Made by a program: the position numbers and the translations under genes. Shown in pieces: positions 45,201-53,440 of a stretch of DNA of 64,000 nt. This DNA is from Athripsodes cinereus. Its lineage: Eukaryota; Arthropoda; Insecta; Trichoptera; Leptoceridae. The notes beneath the pieces were generated by a model. It saw nothing but the letters and a program-made list of their open reading frames with translations. It did not search any database and was not told the DNA's origin. Position 1 is the stretch's first letter, and every line of letters starts with the position of its first letter. The stretch is taken from contig OX388307.1 in NCBI GenBank assembly GCA_947579605.1, forward strand, positions 6,053,237 through 6,117,236. Direction: 5' to 3'.

Positions 45201-48200
45201 CTCCATATTCTCTCTCTTCTTTTCAATGTTCTGAATAATCCTGCTTCACCTGATTACCTCAAGTCCAACTTCACACCCTTGGCATCTCATGGCTTATCTC
45301 TACGTTCAAGTGGACGCCGTTTGTTAACCATACCTTCACATCACACATCTTTCTTCACTTCTTCTTTCACTACACACGCGGCTAGATTATGGAATAACCT
45401 CCCACTTCCTATCAGACTAGCTCCAACTATTCTCTCTTTCAAAAGTAAACTGAGGCATCATTACCTTTCCTTAAATAATCCATCTAACTGACAATCCCGT
45501 GTTTCCTTCCTTGTCCTTCATCCCATCCAACTATTCATTTATATATGTATTTTTATGTAGGTATAAGTATTGTATATATATATATTTATTATTATTATTT
45601 ATATTTTTCTTCTTTTTCATACACTTGTATGTATTGTATATATCAAATTGATGTCAAAAGTGGTTGGTTGGCAGAAATTGCCCACGGCAATAAACCCGCC
45701 ATTTGAAATAATTTTTTTTCAATAAAGTTTTTATTTATTTATTTATTTATTTAATTCTTTTACATTAATATTAATTTTTTGTTGTGTGATATTAACATGA
45801 AAAGATTTTCCGGTAGTTTTCTTTCATATAAACCATTTACGAACACAACAAAAAAAAGTTGTTGATGGTGGATAAAACATTTTTTTTTTATTTCGTTATG
45901 GCAACACGTGACAGTGGAACTGACATACAAACGTCACTTTCATACAAAAATACAAACCTAATTTCCGACTTTGCCGTTGGATTTTCCATAAATTTTCTTT
46001 CATGCAAACCGTGTCCTGATAATTACGAACACAACAAAAAACGAATCGACCAATTCTGTCCAGCCATTCTCAAGTTATGGGGAAACATACGTGGTCAACT
46101 CATTTTTATTTATATAGAAGATAGATATGTGGGGTCTTACAAACACCTGCCTTTTATAGGACACTTTGCTCTTTACTTTTATAGGACACTTTGCTCTTTA
46201 CTTTTATAGGACACTTTGCTCTTTACTTTTATAGGACACTTTGCTCTTTACTGTTATAGGACACTTTGCTCTTTACTTTTATAGGACACTTTGCTCTTTA
46301 CTTTTATAGGACACTTTGCTCTTTACTTTTATGGGACACTTTGCTCTTTACTTTTATAGGACACTTTGCTCTTTACTTTTTGCCCCATATTATGAATAAG
46401 TTATAATTTTTATTTTATGAGAAGTTTAATCTCATTATTTTGTTGCAGGTGCTTCATATACAGAGCCAATCACCACGGAGGCAAGGTGACATACGAGATA
46501 GCGCAATCTGGAGATGCTACTTGCACCGGTATACTCTCAGCTACAGAAGGAAGCAGAACATTCAAACTGACCAGTGGTAAGTAACGATGTATTTGTTGTG
46601 TGTTTCTGTCTTAAAAATTTGCTTGTGATTATGTAACTATACTACGATTTTTTTAAACTGGCGAACTCGGTCATAAAATGTGCGAGCAAGAAGGATCGAC
46701 TACCTGCTCCCGTCACACTCATATCTCTTATGACAAGTAGTATTAAGTTAGTAGTGATGGGTAAATTATGTTAGATGTTACTAAATAAAACATGTATAAA
46801 AAGGATTAATATTTTTTAAAAAGGTGTTAATTCGTAGAAGACGCTTTTTTTAAAGTATAAAAAATATAGGTTTTAATTATAAAATGATATATGTCTACAT
46901 AAATACGTCATATCATATTTATCCGTACATGTCATGTTATTAATGTTCCTAATAATAAAATTAAAGCTATTTACTCCTAAAATGTACCTACAGACATTAT
47001 TTAACATACTTTTTCAATAAAAGAAGCTAATCACGTTAACATGTATGTTTTGACATAAAAATCTTTTATTTTTAACACAAAAAAGAAAATTATGTTTTTC
47101 TTTTCCAACCCAATGTGTACCAACTGTGGTTGACTAGTAAAAACAGGTCAGAAATAGGATTAGAAATAGGATGTGATATTTACATACATTGAGTAACAAG
47201 ACAATAAAGTTCGATGATCGATATCCATAACACAAATTGTCACCTCTATGCAATCTAATTGGATTTATTTTTTTATTATTGGAGTTGCCAATTCATTTGG
47301 ATCATAGTATAGCACACTGTTTACTGTGATAGGGATGTATGTGGATTTATTATGAACAAAGTTCGAATTCAATTTTTTATTAATAAAATTATAATAAAAT
47401 ATTAAAATTAATAAAATTGTTGTCAGCGCACAGCAGGGCTCCTGTTTGGTTAATGCTTCTGATATTTGATACTAACTCATAGAGAATAGTAACCATTAGT
47501 AGAAAAAAAACTTATCTGTGGTCATTTTAGTAAAAGGAACTTTTGTCAAAAATATGACAGGCGGTAATCGCTTTCATTGGTCATCCTGAGTGATCACTCG
47601 AGATGTGAACATCCCTTCACACTCATCACTCAGAATGACAAATAATTAATTACTTCGTAATTGTGAATTTGTTTCCGGATTTTCTTTTTTAATTCATCTG
47701 TTCAATATAAACTTTTCTGACAGTTATTTTTTGTTGTTGTTTAAATTGATCTTATTCATCCTTCTATGAAGTCTAATTGATCTATTATTTTTTTTCTAGT
47801 TGATAATCACCACAACAGATGCAAGTTCCCATCATGGATCACAGAACATCACACCTGGCATAGTCTCAATCACACCAGGATGTATCATTTCTCCCAGAGA
47901 AACGCCACTCTGAAGGTAATTTAGAATTTGACATGCTAAGATGTACTTAAACTTTCTTTATGGTTATCTTCATTAATATATCGTCATTTATTTTATTAGA
48001 AGATGATAGTTAATAAGACATTTAAACTCATGTTTTTTTTTTCTGATCAATAAAGTGTTATTATTATTACAACCCCATATAGCACACTTGTTGGTATGAA
48101 TTATCAATCTGTACAAAGAGATGATTTTACAGGTTAAATGTTAGACAAAAATGTATTCAGACTTTGGCTACGTAGCCTCTAAAAAATATAATAGTTTTCG

Positions 48201-51200
48201 AAAGAGTTGACATCATTAAAAAATGGTTATATCCTAATTGTCTATCACATCTAATGACATTTCTACAAGTAATACAGTACTTATTTTCTCCGAAAGCATA
48301 TTCCAAAATTAATAAAGATACAAAAAATATTTTCTCTTCAATTTCCTAAAATTAAGATTGTAATGGTCTACCTAAAATTTTATTTAATATGTTAAAAATT
48401 AAAAGTAATGTTAATTATTTAATTTTCAGATAAAGAACGATGACAATTCTGGTGAAATGCGTCTAGTCTGTCACTCCATTCTTCTCCAACCACCTGACAA
48501 CAATAAAATCCAACTGGTAGCTCACGTGACTCAGGGATGTATCTCCGGACATGTGTGCATGATGTTCCACAGGAGAGATGGAGGTGTGATTGAAGTACAA
48601 CATCCAGATCAGAGACATGACAACCCTGAAGATGCTTGTCAATACTTTGATCAAGCCAATACTCCGTATACTACACTTATTACGGCAACATTACATCCTA
48701 AACCGTGTCCACATCTTGGACGTTATACCGTGTATGATTCTCTTGCTGAGAAAAGAAAGCGTAGGCAACAGCAACATGCAGGTAATAATACTTCCTCTGC
48801 TTTAAACTTACCTTATTGGTTTTATTGTATAACATTTTGAGTTGCAATATTATAACAATCCTCAGCAATTAATTTAGACATAAAATATTATGAGATGAAA
48901 GACCTCACCATTATACATTGATGTAATTTTTTAAGTTAATTAGATTAACTAAATTTATTAGTGTTTAGAATATTTACTAATTTTTTTATTGTTTAACCGG
49001 ATTTGGGTGCAGATGACAAAACCAATCAGAAACCTCGATTGGAGAACCATGTCTACACAGTGCAACATTGTGCAGAATCTAATCGGAAGAAGTGAGAAAG
49101 GTGTCCCAACGCTTACGAATTGGCTCAAGGCTGGCTTAAGTGATCACTTTCGGTGTCCATGGACAACGTTCACCAATTCCACCATTCTCACTGTCACGAT
49201 GTAAGGTCCACCAATCGAGAGACGCTTTATGCAAACCTTAGAAGCAACCATCTTTATGCAAACCTTAGAAGCAACCATCTTCTGCATAAAGCGTCTCTCG
49301 ATTGGTGGACCTTACATCGTGACAGTGAGAATGGTGGAATTGGTGAACGTTGTCCATGGACACCGAAAGTGATCACTTAGCCAGCCTTGAGCCAATTCGT
49401 AAGCGTTGGGACACCTTTCTCACTTCTTCCGATTAGATTCTGCACAATGTTGCATTGTGTAGACATGGTTCTCCTATCGAGGTTTCTGATTGGTAAATTT
49501 ATTAGATTTATATGTACTGAATATTCATTATGTATAAAATGTTGATATATAATAAAATTAATTAAAAGGCACAATCGATATATGAAATAAAATGTTCTTC
49601 AAAAAGTTCAGTTCATTCCAAAGCTATTTTTTTTCTGCTAGGATTGTTTTTCTTTAGCCAGAATGCTTACAACTATTAAATTATATTTGAAGTAAAATAT
49701 TAATAAATAAATGTCAGTTTTAGGACAGCCATTGTTACAATAATTGTGCTGTAATTTGGTAAAATTTAATTGTTTATTGTTGCACAATTCAAATTGGATG
49801 CTTGTCCATTAGCCGTCAAGCTCGCACTTATGGTCACAGTACTTTTTTATTTATTTTTTCTTTTTGCACATCATCATTATATAACAGTGTTAACAAAACA
49901 ATACAAAATTTAAAATATTAGGACGATGTGCAGTGACGAGATTATCACTATCAAGTAATTTCTTTCATCTAACCACGCTTTTATCTACTTAAGCGTTCCT
50001 TAGCATTTTTCCCTACTATATGTCACTTTCTAGCACTGTAGACGCTTGACCTTATAATACCAAACAAAAAAAAATGTAATAAGTTTATTCATTTGTGATT
50101 TTGCAGGATCTGATGACCATGAAGCTACAATGCCAGCAGTAAGAGAATGTCCTCTAGGATCACTGTATGAGTCTTTGGCTGTGGGCTGCACCAGCTCTCA
50201 GGACACAATGGAATTCAAATCAGCATGTTCAGTTAGCGGTAAGACACACTTTCATAATAACATATTGTTCTCCAGTACAGTTTAAATGAGTCGTGAAATA
50301 ACTTGGGTTCAATCTAGTTTCTAGCTAATAATAGGCTACCCTCTGTTTTCTGTAAGATTTTTTACCTAAATCTGATGTGAGAGTGTTTCTTAAATACTTT
50401 ACTTTTTGAGAATATCGTCGTTGCATATTCAAAAAGAGACATGTGCACACATTTTTATTTAGGCATACTCTTTTAAAACTGTTAATTAAGTCATTAAAAT
50501 TGTAGTTTGGACTTTTTATTGACATGTGATATTATTCTTCAAGTATTGAATTTTAATATTTGATACTAAGAATCACTTTATAAAATGGTTATGATGTCAT
50601 TATAAGCAGTTTAATCTGGTAATGTCAAAATGTTTATGAATTCACATGTTCCTTTTTGAATATGCAACGACTATATGAAATTAGATAAATTTGAAGTTAG
50701 AAAAATCTAGTGCTAAAAGTAATAGAAATAGTAATTTAAAATGCCACATAGCTATTGAAATTCCGTCAAAAACATACTTATGTTATCATATTTTCTTGCA
50801 GCATATTCCTGTCACGGTAGCTGGACAGAAAACGGAGTGCATTATTTGATTGCATCTCCAAAATCAAGAGCATCCATGGATCCAAGGAGATATTGTTTCA
50901 TATATACACTTAGTGGAACTGGTAATGGTAAGTGTTTGTTTATATTTAGGCAATCTCATTAATACTACTAACGAGTAGGCCATTTTTGACTTATATTTTT
51001 AAGGATACTCATTGTTGACTAATATTTTTAAGGAGTTGCCTTTTCTCACCAACCTCATTCAATACGTTATCAGCATGTTCCGTGAGGTGATCACAAGGCT
51101 GATGGTTGATTCTTAAACTTTCAATTGAAATATTCTAGGTTCGATTCCACCCGCAGCAGACTTACTACTACACCTTGGCGACACAAGCACTGTGAGAGTG

Positions 51201-52716
51201 TGTCGGCTGTATTTGAGTTTATTCCAGATTCACCTTTTTTAAAGATCAAATTAGAAAGTCACTTTAAACATATATGTCAATTGTATGAAAACAATCATTA
51301 TTATTCTAATATATTTTTCAGAATCACATTCTCCTGAATTGGGTTCAAGAGTGAACCGTGCCAGAGGTCTGATGGCATCTGGCCTCCTGAAGAGTTCTGC
51401 TGACAGAGGTATCATGAGGCTCAGTGCTGTGGCTTCGTCCTGCAGTAGATTCATTGTGCCTGGACTACACGGAGACAGGGCATACAACCTAACTGTTAAT
51501 GGTACGACACAAAAAATTTATTACTTATTAGTTGTTACTCAATCGCATATTTTTAAAAATTGATTGTACCGTCTAAGTTCGTCGACCGAGTTCGTCGGTA
51601 GCCTGGAGGTAGAGTCTCGGCCTAGTGAACAAGGGGTCCGGGGTTCGATCCCAGGTGCCGGCAAATTCCCCTTTCACGACACAAGCTTTTAGCTTACTGT
51701 GAAAGGTGTATAAGGTTGTATTTGGGTTTATAACAAAACCCAGATATATCTTTTTAAAAAAAAAAAGAAAAAAAAAAAAAAAAAAAAGGTATATCTTCTT
51801 TACTCATTCTCTTTGATCCTTTTTTTCACAGTTTTTTCTTATGGAATTAATAATACTTTAGAAACACTGTATTTTACTGTAATAGCAAATATTTAGATTA
51901 TAAAACATTGCGTACAAGATGTAGATCTTTATGAGGTATTCCACCTCTTTTGAATGACTTGTTCTTTATTGTTACAAAGAGGACGACCCGCATGTTCTTT
52001 GCTGACAGTTAGTTTACTGATTTCCCAACTTCTGGGAGATAGTATAGTTAGATTGATAGACTTTTAACTAGAGATGCAACGAATAGTATATTAGCCGAAT
52101 AACGAATATTATGCAAGATCATGTGCCGAATAATTGAATATTCGGCAAAACAATGGTGAGGGCGTGTGGTACTTCCGACCACACCTTCGTGTAGGTAAAT
52201 CATAGACATATGTACTAGACTTATAGCGCGGTACATTATTTCGAAATTTTTATGTTCCAACATTAATAATAACAATAATTATATTATGTTGTTTCACTCC
52301 ATATCAAATTTAATTAAATAATTCGATATTTGAGGATTAATTATTATGAATCTGCAGCTGACAATGAAATAGCAACAATCTACAAGCTTTCAATTCCTTC
52401 CAGTTTTACATTTAAACTATTCGGCAGAATACTGAATAATAGACTAAATATTCGGTACTCGGCAGAATAGTAAAAATGTTGCCGAATAGGCAGAATACCG
52501 AATAGTTGCCGAATATTTGTTGCATCTCTATTTCTAAGCCATAGATTATTGCATTTCTGTAAATGTATTCATTTTTCTGTTTTGGTTTCAGGAACATGCG
52601 CCCAGAGTAGTGAATATAGCAGTGGAAGTTCAACCCCTAGTCTTCTCTCAGCTGCCTTGCTACTGTCTGTGGTGCTATATTTTCGTAACGTCCTCAACGA
52701 GCTCAGTATGAGATGA
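40581..52716 (+). CDS. Host gene, 12 exons, secreted or membrane-anchored multi-domain protein (partial at 5' end)
   Basis: Joined exons: 40581-40737, 41321-41391, 42340-42481, 42810-42922, 43378-43483, 46449-46576, 47800-47915, 48430-48781, 50107-50238, 50802-50927, 51322-51501, 52592-52716. Every intron is GT-AG and every split codon joins in frame, giving 581 residues after a 2-base split codon at the left end. Seen: an N-terminal CEFP..WAGSWF motif, about 30 cysteines, sequons at N29, N262, N273 and N536, RKRR at 386-389, and a hydrophobic stretch (about 557-571) before a short RNVLNELSMR tail. From memory, the C-x-FP..W..W layout resembles the insect DUF7042-DUF7045 extracellular family, whose function is unknown. 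A signal peptide and start are expected upstream. The tail could be a membrane segment or a GPI signal. Gene structure is very secure; family assignment is moderate; function is not known. Confidence 0.88.
40945..41035 (+). pseudogene. Reverse transcriptase motif remnant in host intron 1
   Basis: Encodes VSSYRLMAKGIPQGY then stop. G-I/V-P-Q-G is the RT motif 4 core. Very short, so only suggestive. Confidence 0.35.
41321..41391 (+). CDS. Host gene exon 2
   Basis: Residues 53-75 with the cysteine pair DCYKC. Acceptor ttttccag, donor gtaagt. The short exon completes the first beta-rich module. Confidence 0.88.
41730..42182 (+). pseudogene. LINE ORF2 C-terminal fragment, family C, in host intron 2
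   Basis: Carries ILVPTLIYASE, then GRTRTTWL..., RACMRNCMTVEEAKEAC and FHSLCLPHFGHNM-type remnants with frameshifts. Same orientation as the host gene. Followed by a (TA)n run. Confidence 0.72.
42246..42285. repeat. (TA)n microsatellite in host intron 2
   Basis: About 20 TA units directly after the LINE family C fragment and AAATAAATAAA. Confidence 0.9.
42340..42481 (+). CDS. Host gene exon 3
   Basis: Residues 77-122 with cysteines in YCEQ, EICD and PCPF. The acceptor ends ttttaag and is weaker than the others, but the codon split with exon 2 (a|ca) and with exon 4 is correct. Confidence 0.86.
42810..42922 (+). CDS. Host gene exon 4
   Basis: Residues 124-160, cysteine- and serine-rich (GSGDC, ESCTDES, YQACPD). 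Acceptor cttttgcag, donor gtaagt. Confidence 0.88.
43378..43483 (+). CDS. Host gene exon 5
   Basis: Residues 162-195, opening the second module (CLATWKEGSMRYLVG). The following intron of about 3 kb is swollen by a LINE and a 25-bp tandem array. Confidence 0.88.
43600..45756 (+). mobile_element. 5'-truncated jockey/CR1-like LINE in host intron 5
   Basis: Contains an open reverse transcriptase frame and a 3' UTR ending in AATAAAG and a (TTTA)n tail at about 45730-45752. No endonuclease domain precedes the RT, so the 5' part is missing. The left boundary is uncertain and lies near a 19-bp inverted repeat (43596-43614 with 43700-43718). It has the same orientation as the host gene. Confidence 0.85.
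43704..45491 (+). CDS. Reverse transcriptase of non-LTR retrotransposon (ORF2, partial)
   Basis: 595 residues from an arbitrary start; an in-frame stop at 43683 closes the frame upstream, and the natural ORF2 start with the endonuclease is absent. RT motifs: FRPISILP, GFRTGHSTTTAL, DFSSAFNS at about 222-229, GVPQGGILSP at about 279-288 and the catalytic YADD at 309-312. The C-terminal thumb-like region ends with AARLWNNLP, typical of jockey/CR1-type elements. The frame is uninterrupted over 1.8 kb, so the insertion is probably young. Without an endonuclease it is unlikely to move on its own. Confidence 0.9.
   Translation: MISNMNSEIDIWRGLNAMGMGRQVVPDASKFIDPNCLNRFFAAPPCDIDVATKNATLSGIRSLPPANTPVFNFSHASTETVRRYVKSIKSKSVGVDDISITFITLIIDHILPVLTHIVNCSMDSGSFPSSWKKAYVIPLPKKPVPKAEKDFRPISILPIFSKVIEKIIHFQLTSYLTTHNLLTQYQSGFRTGHSTTTALVKVTDDIRGAMEDKKLTLLLLLDFSSAFNSVDFDILLARLQHFNLSDISLSWFKSYLNDRQQCIKTQNNELSNWLSLSAGVPQGGILSPLLFSIFINSIVEHLTVRCHLYADDLQIYSHFEPNHTISAIDLMNGELSRISQWAQQNGLLLNPSKSQAILIGSSRLLCKLNINSLPPLLLDNVIINLSEKVKNLGITFDQFLSWRPQISELNRKLFYSLHSLKRHQNFLPKPTKILLSQTLLLPLLDYADVAYMDITSEQTMKLERLQNVCIRFIFGLRKYDHITDFRNELKWLTMTQRRHLHILSLLFNVLNNPASPDYLKSNFTPLASHGLSLRSSGRRLLTIPSHHTSFFTSSFTTHAARLWNNLPLPIRLAPTILSFKSKLRHHYLSLNNPSN
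46151..46380. repeat. Tandem repeat, 9 x 25 bp, in host intron 5
   Basis: Unit CTTTTATAGGACACTTTGCT plus CTTTA at 46151 and every 25 bp to 46351, nearly identical. The array begins within ACACCTGCCTTTTATAGGAC, part of the family A repeat. Confidence 0.95.
46449..46576 (+). CDS. Host gene exon 6
   Basis: Residues 197-238 with the recurring C-F-I-Y pattern (RCFIYRANHHGG) and a second cysteine pair partner (DATCTG). The acceptor lies about 70 bp after the tandem array. Confidence 0.88.
47510..47640. mobile_element. Diverged relative of the 26.7-kb MITE in host intron 6
   Basis: GGTCATTTTAGTAAAAGGAAC, TATGACAGGCGGTAATCG and GAGTGATCACTC match the 27.0-kb element in order. Ends are not clear. 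Confidence 0.5.
47800..47915 (+). CDS. Host gene exon 7
   Basis: Residues 240-277, opening the third module with CKFPSW, a variant of the first exon's CEFP..W. Sequons N262 and N273. It ends in phase 0. Confidence 0.88.
48430..48781 (+). CDS. Host gene exon 8 (longest exon)
   Basis: Residues 278-394. It contains CISGHVCMMFHRRDGG (third copy of the C-hydrophobic pattern), PKPCPHLG, and the basic stretch EKRKRR at 384-389, a candidate proprotein convertase site between modules three and four. The donor is gtaata. Confidence 0.88.
49021..49494. repeat. Giant inverted repeat (about 213-bp arms) in host intron 8
   Basis: Left arm from 49021 (ACCAATCAGAAACCTCG) pairs with the right arm ending 49494, with only a few mismatches and one 1-base indel. 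The centre holds two perfect 27-bp direct copies (49226-49252 and 49253-49279). AAATTTATTAG occurs at 48951 and 49495, just outside. A single diverged copy of the arm lies at 29130-29345. Confidence 0.95.
49845..49985 (-). repeat. Diverged family T tail in host intron 8
   Basis: AACAATACAAAATT, GACGAGATTATCAC and TTCATCTAACCACG. Confidence 0.45.
50107..50238 (+). CDS. Host gene exon 9
   Basis: Residues 396-438, with RECPLG, VGCTSS and KSACSVS cysteines. Acceptor ttttgcag, donor gtaaga. Confidence 0.88.
50802..50927 (+). CDS. Host gene exon 10
   Basis: Residues 440-480, opening the fourth module (CHGSWTENGVHYLIASP) and repeating the C-F-I-Y pattern (RRYCFIYTLSG). Confidence 0.88.
51088..51235 (+). 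repeat. SINE, family S2, in host intron 10
   Basis: CTAGGTTCGATTCCACCCG B box followed by CACAAGCACTGTGAGAGTGT; the A box is degenerate. Confidence 0.55.
51322..51501 (+). CDS. Host gene exon 11
   Basis: Residues 482-540, a less cysteine-rich segment with the sequon N536-L-T. Acceptor atttttcag, donor gtacga. Confidence 0.87.
51597..51788 (+). repeat. Complete tRNA-derived SINE, family S1, in host intron 11
   Basis: A-box region GTAGCCTGGAGGTAGAGTCT, B box GGTTCGATCCC, body CCCTTTCACGACACAAGC, tail AACAAAACCCAGATATATC and poly-A. About 190 bp. It is the reference copy for the fragments at 6.3, 28.5 and 30.1 kb. Confidence 0.85.
52079..52530. mobile_element. hAT-like MITE in the last host intron
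   Basis: Ends TAGAGATGCAACGAATA and, reversed, TAGAGATGCAACAAATA. Many TATTCGG/CCGAATA motifs lie near both ends. Flanking 8-mers are not clearly duplicated. Confidence 0.75.
52592..52716 (+). CDS. Host gene terminal exon 12
   Basis: Residues 542-581 and the TGA stop. A serine-rich stalk (SSEYSSGSS) is followed by about 15 hydrophobic residues (LLSAALLLSVVLYF) and RNVLNELSMR. This suits a C-terminal anchor; the charged tail favours a transmembrane end over a GPI signal, but both remain possible. Confidence 0.88.
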
Positions 52717-53440
52717 TAAGACGGATTTGAATCAACGCTACGACAAACGTTTAATCCCAATATTTCTTAATCCAAGCAAACATGTTTATGTTTTTATTTT
52801 TAACATTACTGTTTTTATTTTATCTTTATTGCAGTATTAGGAGTTATAATTCATAAGAATATTTATATTTTATTATCATTGTTTTAATATTTTACTATTT
52901 ATGACACATTTTTCATTATGTTAACACTGAAACTGTGTTGGCAGCTCTTTCTTCTTTTATTGTTTTAATATTTTACTATTTTTGACACATTTTTCATTAT
53001 GTTAACACTGAAATTGTGTTGGCAGCTCTTTTTCCTTCTCTTTGAACAACATAATTATGGCTTTCAATCTCTTGATATTATTCTATTCTATTCTTCTCGA
53101 CGCCATCTGCACGTTTGAGAGTGATGAAGACAATTATGTTGCAACAAGTTTTTTTTTTTTATAAAAATATTAAAATTGTGCTATTTTTATTATTTGCATA
53201 TTTTTTATATAAAGGTATGTACCTACTAACAGAATGGAAATATGTCAGACAATTAAATAGCTTCTGATATATACGTCCTTCACTGTCAGTAATCATTAAA
53301 ACTCATATTTTTTTTTAATAATTTTTTTTCATAAAAAATAGTCTTTAAACTGAGCTATCAGAACAATTTATTTACCCAGTTATACTATTTGTCTTATTAA
53401 TAAATATGGATCAAATTATTCAAGCAATAAAACCGTGGCT
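52717..53440 (+). other. Probable 3' UTR of the host gene
   Basis: AT-rich sequence after the stop with polyadenylation signals AATAAA at 53399-53404 and 53426-53431. It contains an 81-bp unit present twice in tandem (52878 and 52959). The true cleavage site cannot be read from sequence. Confidence 0.45.
52878..53039 (+). repeat. Tandem duplication, 2 x 81 bp, in host 3' UTR
   Basis: ATTGTTTTAATATTTTACTA recurs 81 bp later with few changes, through GTGTTGGCAGCTCTTT. Confidence 0.9.

Noticed and set aside
51597..51670. Functional tRNA gene
   Set aside because: A- and B-box-like sequences are followed by a SINE body and poly-A; it does not fold as a full cloverleaf and has copies elsewhere in the window.
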